From Prevotella sp. (GTDB lineage: Bacteria > Bacteroidota > Bacteroidia > Bacteroidales > Bacteroidaceae): DNA of 64,000 bases. Shown here piece by piece: positions 49,285 through 59,349 of this stretch (its first letter is position 1; every line of letters starts with the position of its first letter). The stretch lies in the NCBI GenBank assembly GCA_022779305.1, contig JALFSW010000087.1:27611-91610 (forward strand). Direction: 5' to 3'. The position numbers were made by a program, and so were the translations under genes. The notes beneath the pieces are model-generated. The model searched no databases, had not been told where the DNA came from, and worked only from the letters and a program-made list of their open reading frames with translations.

Positions 49285-50031
49285 ATGCTTGTATTCAATT
49301 GGCTAACCACCTTTGGTAGATACATTATGCTCATGGGGCGCACGTTCAGTCGTCCTGAACGCATGCGCATGTTTTGGAAACGCTATCTCAAAGAAATGAT
49401 TCAGTTGGGAATTGATTCTATAGGAATCGTTTTGCTCATCTCGTTTTTCATCGGTGCAGTGATTTGTATTCAGATAAAACTCAATGTGCAAAGCCCATGG
49501 ATGCCGAATTGGGTATCGGGTTATGTAACGAGAGAAATTATGTTGCTCGAGTTTTCTTCGAGTATCATGTGCTTGATACTCTCTGGCAAGGTTGGTTCAA
49601 ACATTGCATCGGAATTAGGTACGATGCGGGTAACGCAGCAAATAGATGCGTTAGAAATCATGGGGGTTAATTCTGCCAGTTATCTCATACTTCCGAAGAT
49701 TACTGGTTTGATTACAATCATGCCCATTTTGGTTGTATTTTCGGCAGCAACGGGCATCATTGGAGCCTACGCCACGGCTTATATCGGGCAGATTATCACC
49801 CCATCCGATCTCACAGCAGGACTGCAACACGCTTTCAATGAATGGTTTATGTACATGAGTATTATCAAAGGACTTTTCTTTGCCTTTGTGATTGCGAGTG
49901 TTTCATCGTTTTTTGGCTACACCGTAAAAGGAGGCTCGGTTGAAGTGGGTAAATCGTCTACCGATGCAGTGGTTTGTTCGAGCGTACTGATACTCTTCAG
50001 CGACGTCTTCCTCACACAAATGTTGAGTTAA
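49285..50031 (+). CDS. mlaE: MlaE/YrbE family ABC transporter permease
   Basis: GKVGSNIASELGTMRVTQQIDALEIMGVNSASYLILPKI. Confidence 0.93.
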   Translation: MLVFNWLTTFGRYIMLMGRTFSRPERMRMFWKRYLKEMIQLGIDSIGIVLLISFFIGAVICIQIKLNVQSPWMPNWVSGYVTREIMLLEFSSSIMCLILSGKVGSNIASELGTMRVTQQIDALEIMGVNSASYLILPKITGLITIMPILVVFSAATGIIGAYATAYIGQIITPSDLTAGLQHAFNEWFMYMSIIKGLFFAFVIASVSSFFGYTVKGGSVEVGKSSTDAVVCSSVLILFSDVFLTQMLS

Positions 50032-50090
50032 AACGGGTGCATTCCCTACGTGCTTTTTAACGGCAAAGGCTATCAAAAAAACAGAAAGTT

Positions 50091-50855
50091 ATGATTGAAG
50101 TAAGACATCTCTACAAATCATTTGGAGGCAAAGAAGTGCTCCATGACATCAATACGGTGTTTGAAGATGGTAAAACCAATCTCATTATCGGGCAGAGTGG
50201 AGCAGGAAAAACAGTACTCTTGCAAAATCTCGTAGGCTTATTAGACCCTACACGAGGCGAAATTCTCTATGACGAACGCGACTTTGTGGGGATGAGCAAG
50301 AAAGAAAAGATCCACATGCGAAGAGAAATGGGGATGATTTTTCAAGGTTCTGCGCTCTTCGATTCGCTCACAGTACTGGAGAATGTACAATTCCCGCTGG
50401 ATATGTTCTCAAACGACACCTTGCGAGATAGGCAACGTCGGGCAATGGAATGTTTGGAATTGGTGAATCTGAAAGATGCAGAAATGAAATTCCCGGGCGA
50501 AATTTCTGGTGGAATGCAAAAACGTGTGGCGATTGCACGTGCAGTGGTGATGAATCCGAAATATCTTTTTTGCGATGAACCCAATTCTGGATTAGACCCC
50601 AAAACGTCCTTGCTCATCGACGAACTCCTTACGCGCATCACAAAAGAGTTCAATATAACGACCATCATCAATACCCACGACATGAACTCTGTGATGGGAA
50701 TTGGAGAGAACATCATCTTCATCAGTGATGGTAGAAAAGAATGGCAGGGAACAAAAGACCGAGTGATTGCATCGAAAAACAAAAAGCTCAACGACCTTGT
50801 TTTTGCTTCAGAGCTCTTTAAGAAAGTGAAAGAAGCCGAATTGGAAGATAAGTAA
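50091..50855 (+). CDS. mlaF: MlaF-like ABC transporter ATP-binding protein
   Basis: IGQSGAGKTVLLQNLVGLLDPTRGEI, ISGGMQKRVAIARAVVMNPKYLFCDEPNSGLDP. Confidence 0.92.
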   Translation: MIEVRHLYKSFGGKEVLHDINTVFEDGKTNLIIGQSGAGKTVLLQNLVGLLDPTRGEILYDERDFVGMSKKEKIHMRREMGMIFQGSALFDSLTVLENVQFPLDMFSNDTLRDRQRRAMECLELVNLKDAEMKFPGEISGGMQKRVAIARAVVMNPKYLFCDEPNSGLDPKTSLLIDELLTRITKEFNITTIINTHDMNSVMGIGENIIFISDGRKEWQGTKDRVIASKNKKLNDLVFASELFKKVKEAELEDK

Positions 50856-51030
50856 AAACAAATGTTTGCGGCTTAATCATGCCTTTGTATTGTTTTGTAA
50901 CAATATCGCAGAGGTATGGCCAAACCGCATTATTTTTCCACTCACCTTCTTTCCGACATTCAGTCCATATGCTTAGGTGTGTCAGCAATGTTGCTAGCAT
51001 CATTGCGCAAAGCAGACAGAAAGGCGGAAA

Positions 51031-51459
51031 TCAATCATCATCTTCGTCTTCTGGGTCAGCCCAAACAATTTGCACACCCGACGCAAAATCTTGTTGGCTC
51101 TTGCGTGTAAGCGGATCGCGGCGACTGGCAGGAAGGAATTTACACTTCACTCCTTTGATGTTTTTCTTTATATCAAAGTCTTCGCGATTCTCAACAGGCT
51201 CACTCTCCACTGTCAAATGAAAACGTCCAAGTCCATCAAGTACCACCGTGTTACCCAAACTCAAACTGTAACTGATTTCATCTACAAGCGCCATGATAAT
51301 TCCCGTTACCTCACCACGGGTGAAACTCGTGTTCTCTTGAATAGCCTCTGCAAGATCGGCAGTGGTTGTTGTGCCGTTGCTCACAACCCTTGCGTGCCAC
51401 TTTCCACCTCTATTTTTTTCCTTAAACTTGCTTTGTTGTAATCGGATACTAATTGCCAT
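51031..51459 (-). CDS. HU family DNA-binding protein (HU-HIG type)
   Basis: MAISIRLQQSKFKEKNRGGKWHARVVSNGTTTTADLAEAIQENTSFTRGEV. Acidic tail DPEDEDDD. Confidence 0.88.
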   Translation of the reverse strand: MAISIRLQQSKFKEKNRGGKWHARVVSNGTTTTADLAEAIQENTSFTRGEVTGIIMALVDEISYSLSLGNTVVLDGLGRFHLTVESEPVENREDFDIKKNIKGVKCKFLPASRRDPLTRKSQQDFASGVQIVWADPEDEDDD

Positions 51460-51508
51460 ATATTTATTTTGCTTTTTCTGTGTTAAATACTTAAATCCCC
51501 CACTCACT

Positions 51509-51578
51509 TTAAACCCAAATCTATCATTAGACCATTAGGAATTTCTTTTCATTTTATTTATTCACTTCCCAATTGCTC
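51509..51578 (-). repeat. Truncated MITE-like element (one TIR and subterminal part)
   Basis: tttaaacccaaatctatcattagaccattaggaatttcttttcattttatttattcacttcccaattgc matches the subterminal half of full copies. Core absent. Confidence 0.82.
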
Positions 51579-52643
51579 ACAACGACCGAACTTGGTAAAA
51601 TGTCTTTCCATCGTTGAGTAGTTTTCGCCCTGCAAAGTTATTAATTGCTTGGCAAACTCAATGATTGTGTCCTTTTTTCTTTTGAAATCATCGTCCGAAA
51701 GATTTACACGGAAGTCGGGATTGATGCCAAATTCTGTCATTGCCTTATCTCTGTCATACATTGGACAAGCTGAAAACCTCACGCTCCATCCGTTAGGCAG
51801 TTCGCTGGAGAAAGGAAGACCAGAGCCCCCTCCCGTACGATCGCCAACGATGCGCACATTGGGACAACATTTCATGTACTTCACAAACTCATTTGCCGAA
51901 GAATAGACGCTTCGATTTGTCAGCACAATGGTCTTCCGAAGCCATATCACTCCCTTTACAGGTGAAAGCATTTGAGGTTTGAGCGGAGAAAAGTCAGCGT
52001 GCCCGCGTCCTGTTTTGTGTTGCATATAGCCCACCAACAGTTCTTTGTCTGTGAAACGTGCAGCCAACTTTTCTGCATTGGTCAATGCGCCACCACCATT
52101 GTTTCTCACATCAATGATGAGTCCTTTGCAGTCTTTGAAATAAAGAAGTATCTCGTCAAGACTACTTCCGCTTATGCCATTTTTGAAGCTCTCACAACGC
52201 AAGTAAGCAATACTATCGTCCAAAATTTTGTATTGCAACCCACTCACCAAACCATAGTCTTTGCCGAGGTAAACTCTTTCGAGCGAGTCGGAGTAGTTCT
52301 GTTGAAAATTATCGCGCCACGCCCAATAGCGTGCCGTGTTGAAAGTGGAGTAAAGGTTTACGTGACCATCGCGCAATTCAGATAACATCTCTGCCATTGT
52401 GTCGAACTGTTGGCGTTCGCTCATTTCATCATTGAAGCGTGGTTCATACTTGTCATAGACGCTTTTCCAGTCTATTCCTTTTTGAGGGAAGAAACAATAG
52501 TGTTCGTCTAATATTTTCCAAAGTGCTTGAAAGTTTCCTTTTGGGTTATCGCTAAACGTTTCTTCCTCCACGCATGAGAAAAAAATGAGTGTTAAAAACA
52601 AACCGATACAAAGTTGCCAAAAGCATATTTTACCTTTTTTCAT
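51558..52643 (-). CDS. S41 family peptidase-like lipoprotein
   Basis: Lipobox FFSC; GLIIDVRNNGGGALTNAEKLAARF; TNRSVYSSANEFVKYMK. C-terminal codons (QLGSE-stop) come from the truncated repeat element. Confidence 0.88.
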   Translation of the reverse strand: MKKGKICFWQLCIGLFLTLIFFSCVEEETFSDNPKGNFQALWKILDEHYCFFPQKGIDWKSVYDKYEPRFNDEMSERQQFDTMAEMLSELRDGHVNLYSTFNTARYWAWRDNFQQNYSDSLERVYLGKDYGLVSGLQYKILDDSIAYLRCESFKNGISGSSLDEILLYFKDCKGLIIDVRNNGGGALTNAEKLAARFTDKELLVGYMQHKTGRGHADFSPLKPQMLSPVKGVIWLRKTIVLTNRSVYSSANEFVKYMKCCPNVRIVGDRTGGGSGLPFSSELPNGWSVRFSACPMYDRDKAMTEFGINPDFRVNLSDDDFKRKKDTIIEFAKQLITLQGENYSTMERHFTKFGRCEQLGSE

Positions 52644-52658
52644 AGCTCAACCTATTGT

Positions 52659-53561
52659 TTAAGGATGAAGTTTAACCACTGAGAAACGCTTCACAAATCC
52701 GACAACGAAGAGGTTGCTCCACGTGTGGAAGCGTAAATGATTGACCTTTGCTTGCTGATAATCGCCGAGAAACCCCAACCGAAGTGCGGTGGTTGAAAAA
52801 CCAATGTCTATCGTTAGTTGATGGCGCAAGGATGGAGCTGACCATGGGGTGGTTGCCACTAAGTTTCGGTCATAATCGCCCTCCACAAAGATTTCATAAT
52901 AACTTTGTCCGTAATTGGGACTGTAGCGCATACCAAGGAAGGGCAATTGAAGTCCATAGCGCAGTTGAAGTGGTCTGTTTCCGATCCGAAAACGATAGCT
53001 TAAATCAACGTTTGCAGTCAAGTTTAGGGCTGCATAGACTTGCGCTGGGTTATTGGAATTGCGTGCATTGTAGAGAAATCCAATGTTGGCATCACCTCCA
53101 CCACCCACTTTCAGCAACAGACGTCCTTTGCTCAATTGCCAATTCCCCAATGTTCGCAACACATTATATTGAAAATTATAAAACCCACCTAGTTCACTGT
53201 TGTTTTGATTGCGGTTCTTTGTGAAACTAATATTGGCTTGATGCACCATTTCTCTGGCATACTTGCTGCCATTTTCTTTTACGATTTGCGACACATAGCG
53301 CAATTCTTGTCCCATGTAGGTTTCTGGAGAAAGATAGGTGTCGAGCTGATTGACATGACCGATACCCAGCAGACGCACTGTTGTTGTTTGTTTCTGAAGC
53401 TGCAAACTATCTTGCGCTGCCAAAGGCAAAACGCATAGCAACAAAGCCAACAAACAACCTTGGTGCTTATTTGTCTTCTGTGTGCACCACATTCGAGATG
53501 CAGCACCCACGATATTCCAACCTATTTGCTTTATTGCCATTGCTCCATTATTCACTTTCAA
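52659..53561 (-). CDS. DUF3316-like outer membrane-type protein
   Basis: LLGIGHVNQLDTYLSPETYMGQELRYVSQ and beta-strand-rich C-terminus. Family from recollection. Confidence 0.6.
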   Translation of the reverse strand: MKVNNGAMAIKQIGWNIVGAASRMWCTQKTNKHQGCLLALLLCVLPLAAQDSLQLQKQTTTVRLLGIGHVNQLDTYLSPETYMGQELRYVSQIVKENGSKYAREMVHQANISFTKNRNQNNSELGGFYNFQYNVLRTLGNWQLSKGRLLLKVGGGGDANIGFLYNARNSNNPAQVYAALNLTANVDLSYRFRIGNRPLQLRYGLQLPFLGMRYSPNYGQSYYEIFVEGDYDRNLVATTPWSAPSLRHQLTIDIGFSTTALRLGFLGDYQQAKVNHLRFHTWSNLFVVGFVKRFSVVKLHP

Positions 53562-56376
53562 ACAAACTCAATTGTCCCATCATCTCGTCTTTCACCTGTT
53601 GTTGACTCTTTCCAGCATCAGGATCAAGATTGTCTTCATCGTTCGCATCAGGGTTCTTTGCTGTATCCTCATTATCTGCCTGCTCCTCCGCTACCTCTGG
53701 GAAACGCACGGGTTCGAGTTCTTCTATGTTTTCGATAGAGAATGTTGAAAGGCGTTTGCCCTTTGCCTTGAAGCTCTTTACACCCACGAATTGCTCTGCG
53801 TCCACTTCTTCTGTGCCACGTGTTGCGTCTACACCGCCATAGATAAGCAATATGCGGGGATAAACGACATCCGTAAGCATCACCAATTGAGACTCGGCAT
53901 TGTCGCCCAAAAGTGTTTGGTGTCGCTTTGTGTTCTCCATTTGGAAACGCTTTAGATAAGGATAACCTTGGTTATCAGCATCATAGAGAACCGCCGTCCA
54001 CACCTTTTCGGCATCAAACTTTTCTATGCGCAGGATGTTTTCCTCATAGTGGTTGGATGGGTCAAAATTGGTGGTATAAAACTCGCCATTCTTCAACACC
54101 ACAAGAATACTATCATTGTCATGAAACTCACCCAACAATCTGCCTTGTTCTTCGTAGTTGATGCGGTTCACATCTGGGTCAAACCACACCTTCCGTCCGC
54201 CCAACGTAGAACGCCCGTGGCTCTTGAGCGATATGCGGTGGACTGGATCTTTCGTCAAAAGATTACCACGCGAAAGGCGTCCTTTAATGAGTATGTCCGA
54301 AAAGTTGCGCTCAATGAAGATGTTTTGGCGTTTCTTACCTGGGTTTACTTCCAAAGTAACTTTTATCAGTTCGGCTTCTCCGTTCGGATTGGCGGTGAAA
54401 TAGACAATGCGTGAGCCTGGTGTGCCCATCGTCACGTCATATTCCTTGTCGCGTGTTACGGTTGTAACGTTGAAACGCTTGATGAAATAGAATCCATCTT
54501 TGCCATCTCGATACACCACATTATATATCGTGCGCTTGTCGCTCTTTTTAAACACCTGCAAATGTAAGACACCCTTACCCACAAACACTTTGTCGGCAAT
54601 GCGAATTACTTTGTATTTTCCATCACGATAGAAGATGATCACATCGTCCAGATCGGAACAATTTTGTACAAATTCGGCTTTTTTCAATCCTGTTCCGATA
54701 AATCCTCCTTGTCGGTCGATGTAGAGTTTTTCGTTTGCATCCACAACCTTCGATGCAATGATCGTGTCGAAACTCTTGATTTCTGTTTTACGAGGATAGT
54801 TTTTGCCATATTTTTCTTGCAAATAGGCAAACCATTCTATCGTTACACGAACTATTTCGCGCAGGTCTTTTTCTATTTCGGCTATTTCGGCTTTGATCTT
54901 TTGGAGCAATTCATCGGCTTTATCTTTGTTGAATTTCAAGATGCGTTGCATCTTTATTTCAAGTAAACGCAGAATGTCATCGCGCTTCACTTCACGGATG
55001 AATGTTTTCTTGAAAGGTTCCAATTTTGTGTCGATGAACGCCACCACATCCTCAATGTCCTTCGCAGTTTCAAACTTCTTTTCCTTGTAGATGCGTTCTT
55101 CGATGAAGATGCGTTCCAGTGTGTTGTAGAAAAACTGTTCTTCCAACTCGCCTTTTCTTATTTCCAATTCTTGGCGCAGAAGTTCTTTCGTGTGATCGAC
55201 AGAGTAGCGCAACACATCAGAAATGGAAAGGAATTGTGGTTTGTCGTCTGCAATGACACAACAATTGGGCGACAGATTGATTTCACAATCGGTGAAAGCA
55301 TAGAGCGCATCCATTGTCTTGTCACTCGACGTACCCGGCGTTAGGTGTAGCAAGATTTCCACTTCCGATGCCGTCATGTCTTCCACACGGCGTATCTTTA
55401 GCTTGCCTTTTTCCACTGCCTTGGTGATCGACTCTTGCAGCGAACTGGCTGTCTTTGAAAAAGGAATTTCACGAATGACGAGTGTCTTGTTGTCGAGCTT
55501 TTCAATCTTGGCACGCACCTTGAGCGATCCGCCTCGCAAGCCATCATTGTATTTTGAAACATCAATGCTACCACCCGTTGGGAAGTCGGGATAGAGCTGA
55601 AAAGTTTCACCTTTGAGATATTGAATGGCTGCCGAACAAATTTCATTGATGTTATGGGGAAGAATTTTCGACGACAGACCTACGGCTATCCCCTCGCCTC
55701 CCTGAGCAATGATGAGCGGGAATTTAACGGGCAGAGTGATGGGTTCTTTGTTGCGCCCATCATAGGACAGTTGCCACTCGGTGGTCTTGGGATTGAACAC
55801 CGTTTCTAAGGCAAATTTCGACAAGCGTGACTCGATGTAACGAGGTGCTGCGGCACGGTCTCCCGTGAGGATATTTCCCCAGTTTCCTTGCGTATCGATG
55901 AGCAAATCTTTCTGTCCCAATTGCACCAAAGCATCGCCAATCGAAGCATCGCCATGAGGGTGAAACTGCATCGTATGACCTACGATGTTTGCTACTTTGT
56001 TATAGCGTCCGTCGTCCATACGTTTCATGGAATGGAGTATACGCCTCTGAACGGGCTTCAGACCATCTTTGATATGGGGAACAGCACGTTCCAAAATAAC
56101 ATAGCTGGCATAATCCAAAAACCAATGCTTGTACATGCCCGACAGATGTTTCACTGCCGAAGCATCAAACCGATCGGCTGGCTTATAGTCAGAATGTCCC
56201 TCTGTTTCGGTTGTTTCATCAAATGTATGCAACGCATCAGCGGAATTATCGTTTCGTGCTGCAGTGTTATGCTCGTCTTGGTGAGTTTCTTTTTCTTCGC
56301 CCATAAGTAAGTTGTTTACCATTGTTTTTCGTGTTCCCGACTGCGCTTTCAGGCGTTTTTGTCTCGCTTTGTACAT
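53548..56376 (-). CDS. parC: DNA topoisomerase IV/gyrase subunit A
   Basis: SYVILERAVPHIKDGLKPVQRRILHSM, QLGQKDLLIDTQGNWGNILTGDRAAAPRYIESRLSKFA. Confidence 0.9.
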   Translation of the reverse strand: MYKARQKRLKAQSGTRKTMVNNLLMGEEKETHQDEHNTAARNDNSADALHTFDETTETEGHSDYKPADRFDASAVKHLSGMYKHWFLDYASYVILERAVPHIKDGLKPVQRRILHSMKRMDDGRYNKVANIVGHTMQFHPHGDASIGDALVQLGQKDLLIDTQGNWGNILTGDRAAAPRYIESRLSKFALETVFNPKTTEWQLSYDGRNKEPITLPVKFPLIIAQGGEGIAVGLSSKILPHNINEICSAAIQYLKGETFQLYPDFPTGGSIDVSKYNDGLRGGSLKVRAKIEKLDNKTLVIREIPFSKTASSLQESITKAVEKGKLKIRRVEDMTASEVEILLHLTPGTSSDKTMDALYAFTDCEINLSPNCCVIADDKPQFLSISDVLRYSVDHTKELLRQELEIRKGELEEQFFYNTLERIFIEERIYKEKKFETAKDIEDVVAFIDTKLEPFKKTFIREVKRDDILRLLEIKMQRILKFNKDKADELLQKIKAEIAEIEKDLREIVRVTIEWFAYLQEKYGKNYPRKTEIKSFDTIIASKVVDANEKLYIDRQGGFIGTGLKKAEFVQNCSDLDDVIIFYRDGKYKVIRIADKVFVGKGVLHLQVFKKSDKRTIYNVVYRDGKDGFYFIKRFNVTTVTRDKEYDVTMGTPGSRIVYFTANPNGEAELIKVTLEVNPGKKRQNIFIERNFSDILIKGRLSRGNLLTKDPVHRISLKSHGRSTLGGRKVWFDPDVNRINYEEQGRLLGEFHDNDSILVVLKNGEFYTTNFDPSNHYEENILRIEKFDAEKVWTAVLYDADNQGYPYLKRFQMENTKRHQTLLGDNAESQLVMLTDVVYPRILLIYGGVDATRGTEEVDAEQFVGVKSFKAKGKRLSTFSIENIEELEPVRFPEVAEEQADNEDTAKNPDANDEDNLDPDAGKSQQQVKDEMMGQLSLFESE

Positions 56377-56419
56377 CGTTGATTATCAGCAACATACAAG
56401 CACGATAAAAACGTCTTGC

Positions 56420-56485
56420 AAATGAGCCTCACTTGTGTCCTAACTGAGGCTCATTTGTGCTTCAACTGAGGCTCACTTACAAGAC
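56420..56485. repeat. Three 22-nt units of near-palindromic 15-mer (locus T5)
   Basis: aaatgagcctcacttgtgtcct / aactgaggctcatttgtgcttc / aactgaggctcacttacaagac. Confidence 0.9.
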
Positions 56486-56729
56486 AAGTGAAGGATCATT
56501 GCGATCGAACCCACGTGTTTTCAAGGTTCAAAGATAAGAAAAAAGTTGCAAATAAAGACTTTTTCGACAAAGAAAACTAAAAATGAACGGATGTTGAAAA
56601 TAAAACGTGGCAAAAAGCACACAACAAAGTGAGATGGAGAAGCATGTGGAAATATTTGCTTATTATATTAAGGTGTAAAAAGAAAAACACCATAAAAGAA
56701 AAATTTTTATAAAAAAAACAATGAAAAAA

Positions 56730-56761
56730 TTTGGTGGAATAGTATGAAACATATACCTTTG
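56730..56761 (+). promoter_or_regulatory. Bacteroidota promoter TTTG-20 nt-TACCTTTG
   Basis: TTTG 56730-56733 and TACCTTTG 56754-56761, 20 nt spacing. Confidence 0.7.
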
Positions 56762-56762
56762 C

Positions 56763-56786
56763 AGTGTACTATTAATATAGAACACT
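56763..56786. promoter_or_regulatory. Inverted repeat, candidate GntR/YtrA-type operator
   Basis: AGTGTaCTATtaatATAGaACACT just downstream of the -7 box. A GntR gene lies in the same cluster. Confidence 0.6.
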
Positions 56787-56812
56787 AATACGATATATAA
56801 AACTTATACGCT

Positions 56813-57631
56813 ATGATAGAAATTAAAGATTTACGGTTTAATTATCCTGGAAACAAATACAACGTTTTCGATGGATTTAATCTCACATTGAAACCCAACC
56901 ATGTCTATGGGTTATTGGGAAAAAACGGGACAGGGAAAAGCACATTGCTTTATCTCATCGCTGGACTCTTACGCCCTAAAGCAGGACAAGTAACCATTGA
57001 TGGCAAAGCAACCAAAGAGCGAACGCCCGATATGTTGCGCGAAATCTACATTGTTCCAGAGGAATACAATTTGCCCAATCTCACGATGGCACAATACATC
57101 AAAATTCATAAGGATTTCTATCCGCTTTTCAATGAAAACACATTACACCGCTGTTTGGAAGAATTTGAAATGCCCACGGAAATCAATTTCAAATACCTTT
57201 CAATGGGACAGAAAAAGAAGATCTACATGAGTTTTGCCATTGCTTCTTCTTGTCGCTTCTTGCTCATGGACGAACCCACGAACGGACTCGATATTCCTTC
57301 AAAGGCAATGTTTCGCAAAGTGGTGGCAGGCAATCTTCCGGAAGGGTCTACTTTGCTCATCTCTACGCATCAGGTGCACGACATTGAGCAACTCCTCGAC
57401 CACGTTATTATCATCAATCCATCGACACTCTTGCTCAATAGTTCAATGGAAGAGATAACAAAAAAATATGAATTTACCTATCGCACAGCCAACGAAATGG
57501 ACGAAAGTGTTGTCTATGCCGAACCTTCATTGCAAGGTAACGCTGTAATGGCATACAGACGAGAAGGCAGTGCAGAAACACCCGTGAACTTAGAATTGCT
57601 CTTCAACGCAGCCATCTTAGGCAAACTTTAA
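56813..57631 (+). CDS. ABC transporter ATP-binding protein
   Basis: GLLGKNGTGKSTLLYLIAGLL, LSMGQKKKIYMSFAIASSCRFLLMDEPTNGLDI. Confidence 0.92.
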   Translation: MIEIKDLRFNYPGNKYNVFDGFNLTLKPNHVYGLLGKNGTGKSTLLYLIAGLLRPKAGQVTIDGKATKERTPDMLREIYIVPEEYNLPNLTMAQYIKIHKDFYPLFNENTLHRCLEEFEMPTEINFKYLSMGQKKKIYMSFAIASSCRFLLMDEPTNGLDIPSKAMFRKVVAGNLPEGSTLLISTHQVHDIEQLLDHVIIINPSTLLLNSSMEEITKKYEFTYRTANEMDESVVYAEPSLQGNAVMAYRREGSAETPVNLELLFNAAILGKL

Positions 57632-57677
57632 GGCTGCGTAATACAATATAAAAAGAACCCTAAAATAATAAAGCCGT

Positions 57678-58403
57678 ATGAAAAAAATATTCTCATTAGC
57701 ACTCAGTGCTTGTTTGTCAATCGCCGTATCAATGTTTATTCTCACATCGTGTATCACAAAGAAAGAAGACTTGGGTGAAACCATCACAAAGAAAGTCCAT
57801 GTTGCCCCCTTTCGAGACATTAAGGTACTCGATAATGCTGCTGTCTACATTATTCCAAGCGACACCTTCGGAGTAGTTCTCAAGGGAAAGGAAGGAGAAC
57901 TCAAAAACATAAAGGTGGCAGTGAAAGGCAAAACTCTCGTTGTGAGCGAAGAACGCAGCATAGAAAGACGCAATCGCTTCACATTTAGTTTCGATGTGGT
58001 ATATGAAACGCCCAAGATTTATGTTTCAATGCCTGTATTGAACAACGTTGAAATATCGTCAAATGCATACGTAGAAATGACTAAACCAATGACGGGCAAT
58101 GAAGTTTTGTTGCACATTGATGGCAATGCCTCTATCGAGATGGCCGAATTAACAGCCAAGATGTTTACATTAGACGTCAATGGAAATGCCTCTGCCAATA
58201 TGACAAAACTCACAGCCGAGAAAGCCAACTTTATCGTGGCAGGCAATGCAAGTATCGAAACAAATTTCGACCGCACAGGCGAAGTGAAACTCGAGGTGAC
58301 GGGGAATGCAAGTGCGGATTTCAGCGGCACAACGCTCAACGCACCAGAAATAAACATCATTGGTCATGCAAGCGTGAACAACAATACAACACGCGTCAAA
58401 TAA
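57678..58403 (+). CDS. DUF2807 (head-GIN type) lipoprotein with GNAS repeats
   Basis: Lipobox LTSC; repeated GNASxxM/F strands typical of a beta-helix DUF2807 domain. Confidence 0.8.
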   Translation: MKKIFSLALSACLSIAVSMFILTSCITKKEDLGETITKKVHVAPFRDIKVLDNAAVYIIPSDTFGVVLKGKEGELKNIKVAVKGKTLVVSEERSIERRNRFTFSFDVVYETPKIYVSMPVLNNVEISSNAYVEMTKPMTGNEVLLHIDGNASIEMAELTAKMFTLDVNGNASANMTKLTAEKANFIVAGNASIETNFDRTGEVKLEVTGNASADFSGTTLNAPEINIIGHASVNNNTTRVK

Positions 58404-58442
58404 AAATAAGAATAGAAAATAAAGATATTTAAAACGCAAGTT

Positions 58443-59258
58443 ATGAAACATTTTGATATAAAACGATTTACACAAACTTTCTGTCGTTTAATGCTCATTC
58501 GACAACGAATGTACATCCGATTTTTTATTGGTTTAACGCTCTGCTGTAGCTTGATGAGCATCTTCTCTTTCAATCCTTTCGACTTGGAAGCAGTATCAGC
58601 AGATAGCATGGCAGTACGACTTTTTCCGGTTTCATCCTTCATTATCTTTGTCTTGATGAGCATTTTGGTTTTGGCAGGTGCTTTCATCATCAGCGATCTG
58701 AAACACAAGCAAGACCGAATAGGAGAATTGGTGTTGCCTGCCACAAACTTGGAAAAGTTCACAGCTCGCATTCTTGGATCGTCGGTGGTCATCATTGCGG
58801 TGAGTTTTGCAGCCATTGTCGTAGGCGATTTGCTCCAACAAGGCGTGAATATGCTGCTACACGAAGGGTCGCACATGTCTTATCTAAAGATACTCTATAA
58901 AATGTTGTTTCGTGAAGAAAGGATTTTCGACAATGAAAACGCAACCTTTTCAACACTTTTTTATAGCTACATCGCATCCTATGGTTTCTATGTCTTAGGG
59001 GGGGTGTTCTTCAGAAAAAACGCATGGATACTAACAACGATTGCAGGTTTTGTGCTTTCGATAGGCAGTATATTATTGTTCATTGCCTACACATATCTCA
59101 TCTACACCAAGACAGACTATGTCGTTTATATGCCTGAAGGAGTAACAACCGACTATTACGGTTTCCTCTGCATCGGTTTTTCACTGATTTGCATCGCCTT
59201 AGCATATCGAATCTTTGTCCGTTTACAGGCTGTGAACAACAAATGGGTCAATCTTTAA
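58443..59258 (+). CDS. Multi-TM membrane protein, probable ABC permease partner
   Basis: About six hydrophobic segments, positioned between the ABC ATPase/DUF2807 genes and the GntR gene. Confidence 0.65.
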   Translation: MKHFDIKRFTQTFCRLMLIRQRMYIRFFIGLTLCCSLMSIFSFNPFDLEAVSADSMAVRLFPVSSFIIFVLMSILVLAGAFIISDLKHKQDRIGELVLPATNLEKFTARILGSSVVIIAVSFAAIVVGDLLQQGVNMLLHEGSHMSYLKILYKMLFREERIFDNENATFSTLFYSYIASYGFYVLGGVFFRKNAWILTTIAGFVLSIGSILLFIAYTYLIYTKTDYVVYMPEGVTTDYYGFLCIGFSLICIALAYRIFVRLQAVNNKWVNL

Positions 59259-59305
59259 CCCAATTCGGCTCTTAGGAGACCAAAGGCAAAGGGATTGCAG
59301 AGCAA
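59255..59305 (+). repeat. 5' fragment of MITE-like element overlapping a stop codon
   Basis: ttaacccaattcggctcttaggagaccaaaggcaaagggattgcag. Overlaps the TAA of the 58443 ORF. Confidence 0.65.
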
Positions 59306-59349
59306 AGAAAAAGAATGTTCTCATCTCTATAAGTTAAGGAGAAACGATT

